Source: Bathynomus jamesi (taxonomy: Eukaryota; Arthropoda; Malacostraca; Isopoda; Cirolanidae). Taken from it: 64,000 nt of DNA. The position numbers were made by a program, and so were the translations under genes. This document shows, piece after piece, positions 31,604 through 40,683 of the stretch. The stretch is from assembly GCA_023014485.1 (NCBI GenBank), contig JAJOZX010012277.1, forward strand, positions 46,568 to 110,567. Direction: 5' to 3'. Every line of letters begins with the position of its first letter. The stretch's first letter is position 1. A model generated the notes under the pieces. The model saw only the letters and a list, made by a program, of their open reading frames with translations, had not been told where the DNA came from and made no database searches.

Positions 31604-31794
31604 TGTCGTGGAAATAAACTCTGTCTATTAGAGTGGGTTTTTATTCTCATATTTTGACCTTCACGTAAAAAAGTGAAGTTTTTTGCATTTATAAGGAAGA
31701 ATATAACTGAAATATTTATCTGTACGAATACTTATGAGCGCCACTGTACTTCCCTGATCGAATCGATTGGTGTCTACAATCTCCTCATTTGCGT

Positions 31795-31798
<4 letters not shown>

Positions 31799-31844
<46 letters not shown>

Positions 31845-31991
31845 ATATGATGCAAACCCACAAAGAAAAAGAAAAATGATTCTAAGGCCTTTCGTGTATT
31901 CAGAAGTACACCTCGTCAGGGAATCTGAATACACGAAAGGCCTTGGAATCATTTTTCTTTTTGCTTGTGGATTTGCATCATTCATTCATTT

Positions 31992-32035
<44 letters not shown>
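31799..32035. repeat. (CA)n(TA)n and (TG)n arrays around a 100-bp inverted repeat
   Basis: (AC)n then (AT)n at 31795-31840 and (GT)n then GAGAGA at 31993-32040 flank the inverted repeat aaaaagaaaaatgattctaa ... ttggaatcatttttcttttt. Inside it, cgtgtattcag occurs in both orientations. The palindrome carries a hammerhead-like core on the minus strand. Confidence 0.8.
31890..31919 (-). ncRNA. Hammerhead ribozyme core, consensus match
   Basis: On the minus strand the order is CTGACGAG (31919-31912), stem II GTGTA (31911-31907) and TACAC (31898-31894) around CTTCTGAA, then GAAA (31893-31890). This agrees with the hammerhead consensus CUGANGA...GAAA. After GAAA the strand continues GGCCTT, and AAGGCC occurs upstream on the same strand (about 31953-31948), so a stem III is possible. 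A proper stem I with a cleavage triplet is not evident. Confidence 0.55.
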
Positions 32036-32042
<7 letters not shown>

Positions 32043-32408
32043 CTCAAAATCGATCATTGGTCACAGGAATTAGGTCGAACTCAATGGAATTAAGTTGATG
32101 TGGAATAAGAATGAACTGGCCGAACTAAATATAGTTAAACTGTAGTTAAACTGAATTCGACTTCTGTTCCATTACCACGCGATTACGGATTATTATTTCA
32201 TCAAAATAGTGGCGACCACAGCAGTAAAGCTTCAGGTAGTGTTCTTCATTTGTTTAGAAAGGCACCCTACAAAAAAAACCCTCTCTCGTGATCTTCAATT
32301 TATCGCGAAATTGAGAGATCCGTGAGACACTGTAATTAAAGTATTAAAAAAAAATAAAGTCAAGAACTAATTTTTTATTATATGTTGATATAATCCCTAC
32401 TTTTTCAG

Positions 32409-32519
32409 ATGGAAAGGAAGCGTCTATAAATTAATCTGGCAAGACCTCGTCGTTTACTCCATGGCATATTTCACGTTATCAGGAATTTACAGATTCGCTC
32501 TAAACGAAGAAGGCAAAAG
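32409..32519 (+). CDS. Best: Bestrophin, second coding exon
   Basis: The acceptor ttttttcag at 32400-32408 and the donor AAAAG/gtacgt at 32520 delimit 111 bases. The first base completes the arginine codon begun in exon 1. The exon reads WKGSVYKLIWQDLVVYSMAY, then FTLSGIYRFALNEEGK. It contains the conserved WKGSVYKL segment and the first transmembrane helix of bestrophin. It ends two bases into a codon, which pairs with the first base of exon 3. Neighbouring introns are full of transposons, but the exon itself is clean, with no stop or frameshift. Confidence 0.93.
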
Positions 32520-32665
32520 GTACGTATCACTACGTGATTTCCAAAGGGTTCACTCAATGACCCAATACACTTAATGACTTAGTCGCACAATGAACCCACC
32601 TATAGTAGGCGTGGGTGTTTGCGGCGGTACGTAACGCTATTAATCAATGACTTTTATGAACCCTC

Positions 32666-32891
32666 TGTAGAGGGCCGGATTAAGGGGAAGCAGAAGGGAC
32701 AGCTGCCCTGGGCTGCATTCTCGGAAGGGGCGCTAAATATCTATATTTGTTATGTAATTAATTAAATATAACTTAGCATAAACATCGCAGTTAACTAATA
32801 GCAATACAATTAGTTGTTATTTATAAAAGTTAAGCAAATTATTCCTAAAATGCCCTGGGGCGCAAAAAGTATTTAAGCCGATCCAGCCTCT
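32666..32891. mobile_element. Probable hAT-type MITE
   Basis: The left end agagggccggattaagg and the right end ggctggatcggctt (on the reverse strand, from about 32891) are imperfect inverted repeats enclosing gccctgggctgca / tgccctggggcgc. Such GGCCGGATTWAGG-type ends are typical of non-autonomous hAT elements. The target duplication is not clear. Confidence 0.5.
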
Positions 32892-33197
32892 GTGCCTGTG
32901 GCAAATGGATAAACGATTTTTTTTTTAATTATTTTTAAAGTGCTGACACCCCAAAAGGTCATAATAGCACGAATAATACACTTATTTTAATTTAGAAAAT
33001 GTATTGATAGTACAAGTTGTTACAACAGCATCATAAATTTATAAATGTGTTCCAAATATTGAATTAATGTAAATTTTTATAATCAGAAAAGTTAATAAAA
33101 ATAGGTAGGGTAAAGATTCCTACCACTATCACAATGATAACAGACAATAAGAATAAAAAATAAACACTAATGATATAAGCATATTGCTGTATTTATA
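32892..33197. other. AT-rich intronic stretch
   Basis: No coding frame, element end or structured repeat was recognised between the MITE and the mariner fragment. Confidence 0.5.
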
Positions 33198-33583
33198 CAG
33201 GGCTATTCAAATTGATTCACCTGATTTCAAATGAGAATATTTTTTAATGTTACAAATACAGAGTGATTTGTGATACATCAACCAAAAGAAAAACTGTCCA
33301 AATTTTGTCTCTCATCTCATAAATGCTCTATATGACTTCCCCTAGTTACACGAGCAACGTCGACACGATAGTCGAATTCCTCCCATACTCGCTCCAGCAT
33401 GTCTGTTGTCATTGACTCTACGGCAGTAACAATGCGAGTTCGGAGCTCATCCAAAGATGTGGGCAACGGTGGCACGTACACAGTATCCTTAACGTACCCC
33501 CAAAGGAAGAAGTCGCACGGTGTAAGATCCGGCGACCTAGGGGGCCAGCTGTGGAGCACCAAGTCATGGGGCCCAATGTAGGC
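33198..33583 (-). mobile_element. Mariner-like 3' fragment
   Basis: The inverted repeat CAGGGCTATTCAAATTGATT starts at 33198 after TA. The minus-strand frame (stop near 33317) encodes [20 protein letters not shown], the third catalytic block of a Tc1/mariner transposase, then a C-terminal tail ending RVTRGSHIEHL. The upstream part is lost where the 33584-36960 element begins. No matching second inverted repeat was seen beyond 36960. Confidence 0.85.
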
Positions 33584-33884
33584 CTGTTCAAAAATCAACT
33601 TTTTCTTATTTTCATAGGTTTCTGTACATTTTCCCATGCTTTTTGACCTGAAAAAGCCGAAAATCACAACTATTTTGACCTAGGATGTTGGGAAGCATTG
33701 CCGCATGGAGCTTTAAATTTTCTGCCTTGAAATCGGCCAAAGCGCCAATTCCGGGGTCCCTTGAATTATGTTTTGCACTTTAACTTTTGATCTAAACAAG
33801 ATAGAGTAACAAATTAGGTATCAAATGAAAGAGCATAAAATTAATAAATAATAATAATAATAATAATAATAATCATAAATAAAT

Positions 33885-33916
<32 letters not shown>

Positions 33917-33992
33917 ATTATCTATCATTTTTCAGGAAACAACAGAAACTCAATCAGAATCTAGAAAACCATCTACAAGTTACAACTTCACA

Positions 33993-34877
33993 ATGGCATT
34001 AAGCAAGGAGCTGAGGGAGCTCCGTGGGCGCACAGTTGATATCTCAGAACCTCCACGTACTGTCCACAGGCAGGTGTCAACTGGGCCATCTACCAGATCT
34101 CTCACTGAAACTTTCCTGGTTGGATACCCTTCAGCTTTTATCAGTGGTTCCCAGCTTCCCACCAACAGACAGGCGTTCCAGTATTTCCTTAATCTTCAGA
34201 ATTTACCGGAAAATGCAGGGAGGCCCATGGTTCAAGACCTTGCATATGAAACAGTTGAATCTATCATCCCATTCTGGCAGATGGCTAGGATCAAGACAAT
34301 GACCAAGTACAACGCAATGAAGCTCTTCATGAAACTACATGAGAAACATCGTGCTCTGGTGAAAAGCAAAGGAAGAGCAAGTAACCCTGGAGGAAAAAGA
34401 GGAGCATTTGTGCTGGAATTAGACAGCCTGTTCGATATAGGAGCTCCAGATGCAATCCAGGAAATACAGAACAACAGACTGTTATCCAGAGAGAAGAAAG
34501 ATGAGGATATCAGGTTCTACGAACACCAAAAGACTGAGAGGAAAGGTCATATGTCTGGTCATGACAAGATTTTTGAGACAAGATCCCTGCAGCAAGCAGC
34601 GAGGAATGAAAGACTGCAGCATAGACAAGAACAAGGTAAAACTAATTACTTTGAACGTTACAAAAAGTTTTAAGTTTTACTCCATTGCGATATTTAGCAT
34701 GTACTTAACAATTACTGTCTTAACATGTTGTACTATTTTACAGCTGCAGCAGAACAAGAGGCAGTTGTTCATGTGGATGACATTACCTGGGGTGACTCAA
34801 CTGACAACGACGCTAACACAGAGGACATGGATACCATCAGCCTCGTCCTGGATGTTCTCACCATCAATACACTGTGA
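33993..34877 (+). CDS. First protein of the long-TIR element (spliced)
   Basis: Exon 1 (33993-34635) and exon 2 (34744-34877) are joined by GT-AG splicing (ACAAG/gtaaaac, attttacag/ctg) in matching phase, about 258 residues. It begins MALSKELRELRGRTVDISEP. It is rich in charged residues and ends in an acidic tail (DSTDNDANTEDMDTISL). A basic segment LHEKHRALVKSKGRASNPGG could bind nucleic acid. I recognise no named domain. It could be a DNA-binding or accessory protein, or, with one frame change near 34870, the N-terminus of a single fused protein, because the second frame is open upstream of its first ATG. Confidence 0.55.
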
Positions 34878-36478
34878 CTAGTGTGACTTTGACGTTTCCA
34901 AGGAAGGTCATGGAATGTGATGTCATCTGCAATACAGCTGATCGTCTTGGTTTATCAGACAATCAAGTTACTGCCATGGTTTCTGCCACCTTGAAAGCTG
35001 GAGGGGCTGATCTGGATAACTTCGTCATCTCAACCTCAACAACACGTCGCAACAGAATGCTGTCCAGGTATAATATCAGCCAGAGTCACATGTCCAAGTT
35101 TTGTGAAAACCCCCCACAGTACGCTGCCTTACACTGGGATGGAAAGTTGCTCAAAGATGTCTTGGGCAGTGAACCTGGAAGTACCTCAGAGACTTTAGCT
35201 GTGCTAGTGTCTGGTCCACCTTCATACACTGAAGGAAAGTTATTGGGAATACCTGTCATCGACAATTCTTCTGGCACAGCTCAGGCTGAGGCTTCAATGG
35301 ATTTACTGGAGACATGGGAACTTACGGATAATGTTACTGCCCTTGTTTTTGACACTACATCCAGTAACAGTGGAGTTCACAGAGGAGCTGCCAAACTGCT
35401 AGAGAAAATGCTGAACAAAAAGGTGTTTTATCTGGCCTGTCGACATCACATCCTGGAAATCCTAGTAGGAGCAGTTTGGGAGAAGCTGTTTGGGAAGGTG
35501 AAGGGGCCAGATAATCCCTGGTTTGAGCATCTGAAGGATGTTTGGACGGACTTGTCCAAGGAAAACCCAAAGATGCTGGCTATCAACAGCAAATGGCTGA
35601 AGGAAAAGAAGAAGAACAGTGAAGAAATACTCCAAGACATTCTAACAGCAGAAAGGCTTCCAAGAGCCGACTACAGGGAAATGGCTGAACTGACAGTCAT
35701 TGTTCTTGGAGGAACGCCTCCTCGAGGTATTCACTGGAGTCGACCAGGCGCCATTCATCAGGCCAGATGGATGGCCAGAAACCTGTACTCCATGAAAATG
35801 CTGATGTTTGCAGATCAACTTGAGTACGACGAAGACACTGTATCAAAGCTGGAAAGACTCAACACCTTCCTTGCGCTGTTCTACACTCCTGTATGGATGA
35901 TGTCAATGTCTGCTGCAGATGCTCCCGTGAATGATCTAAGTCTAATCCAGGACATGTTGAAGTACAAGAAAACTGACCCAGAGCTTGCTGATGCAGTACT
36001 TAATAAGATGGAAAACCACAAATGGTACCTGACGCAGGAAGTCGTGCCATTTGCCCTGTTCAGCAGTAGATTGAGTGACACATTGAAGCACGACATTGCT
36101 GCCCAGTTACATGCCACTGAGAAGCCAGACAGCTTCAGAACAGGAAAGCCTCTACTCCAGAGAGTCACAGCTAAGACCACCCTGGTTGATCTCATTGGCT
36201 CAGAATCACATTTCCTGCTGGACACACTGAACATTGGATCCGAGTGGCTTCTGGAACCTGTCACGTCTTGGCCACAGAATGAGGACTACAGAAAAGCGTT
36301 GGACTATGTTAAGAATCTGAAAGCGGTGAATGACATTGCTGAACGTGGTGTCAAGATGATGAGCGACTTTGCAAATGTCATAACAACAGATGCCAAGCAA
36401 AGGGACTATCTCCTTCAAGCTGTGGAGTTCAACAGACGCCGCTTTGACAGCTTCAAGAAACAAACTCTCAACAACTGA
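34874..36478 (+). CDS. Second protein of the long-TIR element, hAT-like core
   Basis: The uninterrupted frame is about 530 residues. It starts upstream of VTLTFPRKVME; the frame has no early ATG, and the first in-frame methionine is the M of RKVMECDV at about 34910. Conserved-looking blocks in order are CNTADRLGLSDNQVTAMVSA, STTRRNRMLSR, ALHWDGKLLKD, VTALVFDTTSSNSGVHRG, VFYLACRHHILEILVGAVWE, IHQARWMARNLYSMKMLMF and a leucine-rich C-terminus. The order D (HWDGK), D (LVFDTTSSN), C-H (ACRHHI) and RW resembles the hAT transposase layout, but the long inverted repeats are unlike hAT. I have seen this protein type as uncharacterised repeated genes in cnidarians and arthropods. No stops suggests recent activity. 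Confidence 0.65.
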   Translation: MTSVTLTFPRKVMECDVICNTADRLGLSDNQVTAMVSATLKAGGADLDNFVISTSTTRRNRMLSRYNISQSHMSKFCENPPQYAALHWDGKLLKDVLGSEPGSTSETLAVLVSGPPSYTEGKLLGIPVIDNSSGTAQAEASMDLLETWELTDNVTALVFDTTSSNSGVHRGAAKLLEKMLNKKVFYLACRHHILEILVGAVWEKLFGKVKGPDNPWFEHLKDVWTDLSKENPKMLAINSKWLKEKKKNSEEILQDILTAERLPRADYREMAELTVIVLGGTPPRGIHWSRPGAIHQARWMARNLYSMKMLMFADQLEYDEDTVSKLERLNTFLALFYTPVWMMSMSAADAPVNDLSLIQDMLKYKKTDPELADAVLNKMENHKWYLTQEVVPFALFSSRLSDTLKHDIAAQLHATEKPDSFRTGKPLLQRVTAKTTLVDLIGSESHFLLDTLNIGSEWLLEPVTSWPQNEDYRKALDYVKNLKAVNDIAERGVKMMSDFANVITTDAKQRDYLLQAVEFNRRRFDSFKKQTLNN

Positions 36479-36960
36479 CTGTGTAAATGTCATTATGAAA
36501 TTAATCATCATGTAATGCTTTCACTTCTTGATCGATTAGACTTGTGACAAAATGTTAATCTCAAATTTGTGTCATGAATAAGGCGCCTTGTCTGCCTTGA
36601 GTGTGAGAAAACGAATTTTGTGATATTTCTGAAATCTTTGTATGTACCAATGTGCCATTTCTTGTTCCAAGACTATCATAATTGTATAAGTTAGAAAGAG
36701 GATTAAAAACACTTTAATTTGGTGCCTATTTTGTTGCTCTATCTTGTTTAGATAAAAAGTTATAGTGCAAAACATGATTCAAGGGACCCCGGAACTGGTG
36801 CTTTTGGCCGATTTCAAGGCAGAAAAATTAAAGCTCCATGCGGCAATGCTTCCCAACAACCTAGGTCAAAATGGTTGTGATTTTCGGCCTTTTCAGGTCA
36901 GAAAGCATGGGAAAAAGTACAGAAACCTATGAAAATAAGAAAAAGTTGATTTTTGAACAG

Positions 36961-37883
36961 GGCTAGGCCCACTGCGACCAATCCAACGGCGAGTGAGCAC
37001 TTCGTTTGACTGTTTGTTGCTAGGCTAGGCCACGGCGTGACTTTGGAGCCCTCTCGCGGTGATCTTGTAAAACTTGGAGATTTGTTCTTTCATGTGGTGT
37101 ATGCCCAGTTGATGCACGGTTGATAGGTACGGAAGTATTCTCAGTTGAAATCGGATGAATCATTTTAAATAGCCTGTATGTCATCTTCCCACGGTTGTCG
37201 TTGAAATTCAAGAGAAAGTAATAATGTAACCATGACGACAGATAAGTTACTGTAGGTTGAATTTCTAAATCATCCGTGTCGACGTTGTCCTCACCAAACC
37301 ATTCAAATTCTTCATTTTTCATAATAATAGTAATAATAATAATAGTAATAATAATGATGATAATAATAATAATAATAGTAATAATAATAAATATAATGTG
37401 TAAAATATCGCGAGGTGACGAAATCTGCCTGCCGTATATATAACGTAAGATCATGTGATGTGACGTATGACATATACAGCCGTCACTATTTGTCAGGAGG
37501 GGAGAGTGTTACATAACATCTTAGGGAGTGTCTGGTCTAGCGTTACGGAACGTTACAGAGGGGTGGGGGGGGGGGGTGTCAAGCTTTAGCAAAAATAGCG
37601 CTACATAACTTTTGAGCGGCCTCAAGGCGTAAAATGAACTCCTCATCAGTAATGATTGTTTTGTTTTTTTAATTGTTATTAGTGTGACCAAGACAACAAA
37701 ATATCCAAAGGAAAACAGACTATAACTAATTAGTAATTTTTTGTTTAAGAAATTCCACGCTTCCAGGTGAACTTTTTTCTGAAACTGTACATATATCCCA
37801 CTTAATATTTTATTATAAATTGTTGGATTAAGCGCAAAAAACATTTTATACAGTAAAAAAATACAACACAGCCTATCTTCATA
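36961..37883. other. Intronic sequence with (TAA)n array, no gene
   Basis: A (TAA/TAG)n array covers about 37319-37396. A G-rich run lies at 37560-37577. Frames on the minus strand here are driven by the array (runs of isoleucine). Directly after the long-TIR element, the minus strand can be read RRWIGRSGP (about 36975-37000), reminiscent of mariner, but no further mariner sequence follows. Confidence 0.5.
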
Positions 37884-37891
37884 CTCTAAGT

Positions 37892-37972
37892 CAGGGGTTC
37901 CCAAATTGTGTTCCGCGGAACACTTCTCACGGTATACAAGTGTTCCGCGGAACACCAATTTGGGAACCCCTG
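37892..37972. mobile_element. 81-bp hAT-type MITE with perfect 8-bp target duplication
   Basis: The element is almost completely palindromic: CAGGGGTTCCCAAA at the left, TTTGGGAACCCCTG at the right, with GTGTTCCGCGGAACAC repeated inside. Both sides carry CTCTAAGT (37884-37891 and 37973-37980). It lies 63 bp upstream of the acceptor of bestrophin exon 3. Confidence 0.95.
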
Positions 37973-38035
37973 CTCTAAGTTAATAAATTTTATCAGTACA
38001 AAACACAAACTCAGCCTTTTCAATTTTCGTTTCAG

Positions 38036-38207
38036 AACATTTGAAAAAATTTCCTTGCAGTCGCAGTATTACACAGAAATGATTCCGATTGCCTTCCTGT
38101 TGGGCTTCTACGTCAGCATTGTCGTCCAGAGATGGTGGGCCCAGTACGAGAAATTCACTTGGATTGATCCTTTGTGCCTCAAAATGTCTTCGTATATGAG
38201 TGGATTT
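38036..38207 (+). CDS. Best: Bestrophin, third coding exon
   Basis: The acceptor tttcgtttcag at 38025-38035 follows a good pyrimidine tract. The exon reads [40 protein letters not shown] and [17 protein letters not shown]. This covers the second transmembrane helix and the pore-neck signature IPxxFxLGFYVxxVVxRWWxQY, in which the neck-lining residues and the RWWNQY-type motif are recognisable (here RWWAQY). The best donor is TTT/gtgggt at 38208, in phase 0. A weaker alternative is GTGG/gttcct at 38211, in phase 1. With the first, the join to exon 4 is in frame but lacks about three to four residues present in flies and vertebrates. Confidence 0.9.
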
Positions 38208-38372
38208 GTGGGTTCCTTTTTATTATTTTCTTACTCATTATTAGTCTGTTACTGATTAAATAACTAAATAAATAATTAACGCAAATTACAACTAATTCCC
38301 AAAATCCATAAGACAAATTAAATTGTACAAATGACGAAAACATTATTTAAAAATAATAAAAATAGTAATAAA

Positions 38373-38374
<2 letters not shown>

Positions 38375-38404
<30 letters not shown>
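38375..38404. repeat. (TAA)n microsatellite
   Basis: Ten uninterrupted AAT/TAA units lie in intron 3, just before the Mutator-like element. Confidence 0.9.
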
Positions 38405-38406
<2 letters not shown>

Positions 38407-38883
38407 TCCCCGTCAAACGTACAAAAGCTTATTTTAATTTTTAAACTCAGATTCTTAATTACAATAGGGATGATCCCATGTCAACTCAACCAGTGTAACC
38501 TTAACCAGTGCTAAGTCAACCAGTTTTAACTCAACCAGTAGACCAATTCAACCAGCACTAACTCAAACAGTACAATCAAACTAACAATGATTCAACCAGG
38601 AAAGCTGACATGCAAAGCATGAATTGTACTCTACTTAATAATACTATCATATGAATATTCATCTTTGAATGTTAGTGCTCTCCCTGCACTGGCTGAAACC
38701 AGTCCCAGTCCTGCGACACGTGGAGTCGGAGTGCTTTTGCGGACCTCATTTTTTGTTTTGTTTTATTATTTTTTTTTTTTATTTATTTATTATTTTTTTT
38801 TTGGATTTTATATTTTTTTGTATTTTGTATTTTATACTTTTTTTGTATTTTTTAAAGATTGTTTAGCTGCAACTCTGAGTAGT

Positions 38884-40274
38884 CTAACCAACGACTTGCA
38901 TGTGAGCAATTGCCCTCAGATAGCCCAACTTATCAGCCTCTCCATCATAAGACCTAACCTTAGCTGCAAGTCGATTTGGTAAGAAAACATAGGCATTTCT
39001 GGATCGCTCAAGATTTTGAACCTGAGCATTCTGAAATGTCAGTCTATGAATTCCAATATTTTTTCTGATTCCATTCAAGAAAGACTACATTGTGGGATGA
39101 GAATACATGAAAAGCGACTTAAGAGAGTTATGAAATCCTTCACAACAATTAGTGGTCTTGGGTGCAGAAGCCTCTGCATCCTCATAATAATTCCGCAGCA
39201 GTGGCTCAAACCTTGGATTTCGAACTCTTCCTTTAACTCGGGGTCCACGAATGTAAGTTGACTCAAAGTATGCAATTAAGTCATTAACTTCTGGCTCATC
39301 TGGAAAAGTGGCTCCCAACTCTTCGAATCTCTCTTCAACCTCATCAACAGCTACAAAAGCAAGTGCTGGAAGAGACTTCACCAGGATTGCAAACTCATGC
39401 TCAGTCTCAAATCTGACTTTTAGACCCAACTCATTGACCTTTCTGATCACAGACTGATTGAAGTGAAAAAAGCAACCAGAAACTTGAGCTTGAGGAAACT
39501 CATTTTTGAATGAATTGATTGCAGCCAACTCAAAATCCAGCAAAATATTTGTAGGGTTCAGACCTTGAATCAGGTTTTTCAAGATTTCAATCATACGTGT
39601 GTATGTTCAGCAGTTTTGTTTGGCAAAAGCAAGTAGATACAAGGAGGATACGAATTCCCAACCTTGGCATGAATGGTGTAAAGTTGAAAGAAAATTGTTG
39701 GAGTGGTGTCAAAAGTCCCATCCCCCATCCACACCTCACTTTGAAGGCAATTAACCGACTCAAGTCTGCTAAGAACCAAAATTCTCAAAAGATCATCAAC
39801 TCTAGAATCATGCAAGACAATGTCTGCATAGTCATTTGGTATTTCAAAGTTTCGAGACTGAGGAGGAGGTTGAATACTTTCAATTTGTTGGCGCTTGCGC
39901 TTAATACGTCGCTCAATGGAAGACACTTTTGGCATTTTAGCTAAGACATCATTGCTCAAGGGCTCCATATTGTCTCCAAGAATTGTCCTTGTGCTTCCAC
40001 AGGTTATTGCAGCATCCTCTTTAATTTTTGCAAGGACTGCATTTGCCTCTACTTGAATTGAGTCTCCAGAGTGGGTGTGATCAGAGGGCTCTTTCACAAC
40101 ATTCATGCCAGTTGTGATCATGGATGATCTGCATTTGAATTGCTGGTACTTCCAACACCTCCAATATTTTTTGCCATCTTCCATCCAAGCCTCATTTGTC
40201 CTAAGAACATACTCATGCCCTTGGTAGACCAAGATTTCCCCACCCCTTTGTGACTTAGAAAATTGCAGTGCCAT
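38884..40274 (-). pseudogene. MULE transposase with N-terminal FLYWCH zinc finger
   Basis: The N-terminus has a FLYWCH-type finger: ILVYQGHEYVLRTNEAWMED, KYWRCWKYQQFKCRSSM and the final H-x-H in DHTHSGD. Then follow the MULE catalytic blocks EVWMGDGTFDTTPTIFFQLY (first Asp), TNILLDFELAAINSFKNEFP (second Asp/Glu block), VSGCFFHFNQSVIRKV (C-x3-H signature) and, after a long alpha-helical insert, TTNCCEGFHNSLKSLF with the likely catalytic Glu. A single-base loss near 39595 splits the frame (KTAEHTHV-stop against MIEILKNLIQ), and the tail (38884-39078) is in a different frame from 39085-39594. The copy is therefore inactive but young. Confidence 0.92.
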
Positions 40275-40683
40275 TTTGAAGAAAAAACGAGAAAAAAACT
40301 GAGAGGAAAGAAGTCAATATTCAGGAAAAATTTTAAAAATTTACTTTCGCCGAGCACGGGGTCCGCGTTCGGGAACTTTTTGTCACCTACTGATGAAATA
40401 AAGAGAAGAAACGCTCCAGGGTTGCCAACCATGACAGAAAAAAATTCGCCAAGTTATTGCCTATTTATCGCCAAATTTCGGCAAATCAAAAATATTGGAA
40501 TATTTTTCGTCTGGCATCACGTGATTGTTTAATTGTTTTGTTTACTTTGCTTGCGAACCGCGCGTAAATTGTGAGAACGATGAATAGTGCTTGATATGTA
40601 ATCTTGATGAGGATGTTTTTTTATACTATTTGATTAATGTCTTGTAATTAGCAGCCAAGAATATATATTTACAAGAATATATA

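Larger units (their letters stand above)
29584..31690 (+). mobile_element. Penelope-like element PLE-B, plus-strand partner
   Basis: This 5'-truncated copy is in opposite orientation and joined head-to-head to the minus copy at about 29583. It starts within the RT coding region (counterpart of 28740 on the minus copy) and runs to the 3' end near 31645, plus about 45 bp of unmatched sequence before the duplication at 31691. Such inverted, partly truncated pairs are a known insertion outcome for Penelope-like elements. The two copies are nearly identical, so the pair probably arose in one event. Confidence 0.9.
25161..31746 (+). mobile_element. Tc1-like element, right inverted repeat split by a PLE pair
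   Basis: The left inverted repeat begins near 25161 (tacagagaaatatttcag). The inner part of the right repeat ends near 26689 and its outer part resumes at 31691, finishing ...gagcgccactg at 31746 followed by TA. The inserted PLE pair is flanked by a 14-bp duplication, ataaggaagaatat, at 26676-26689 and 31691-31704. The outermost about 20 bases of the left repeat are missing. A second, truncated family member lies at 53902-54895. Confidence 0.9.
33584..36960 (+). mobile_element. 3.4-kb element with about 240-bp inverted repeats and two ORFs
   Basis: 33584 to about 33818 (CTGTTCAAAAATCAAC...) is the imperfect reverse complement of about 36718-36960 (...GTTGATTTTTGAACAG). Between the repeats lie one spliced ORF and one long ORF on the same strand. 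Left flank (gtaggc) and right flank (ggctaggccc) do not give a clean target duplication; taggc occurs at both but offset by three bases. A (TAA)n microsatellite sits just inside the left repeat (33849-33920). Confidence 0.85.

Noticed and set aside
36962..37002. Right half of the mariner interrupted by the 33584-36960 element
   Set aside because: The minus strand reads RRWIGRSGP, but no other mariner sequence or matching inverted repeat follows, and the left fragment already contains the equivalent position.
37020..37454. 144-codon minus-strand ORF
   Set aside because: Its start is a poly-isoleucine run translated from the (TAA)n array; no motif in the remainder.
38665..38982. 105-codon membrane-protein-like ORF
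   Set aside because: The phenylalanine/tyrosine runs come from a T-rich low-complexity tract inside the Mutator-like element.
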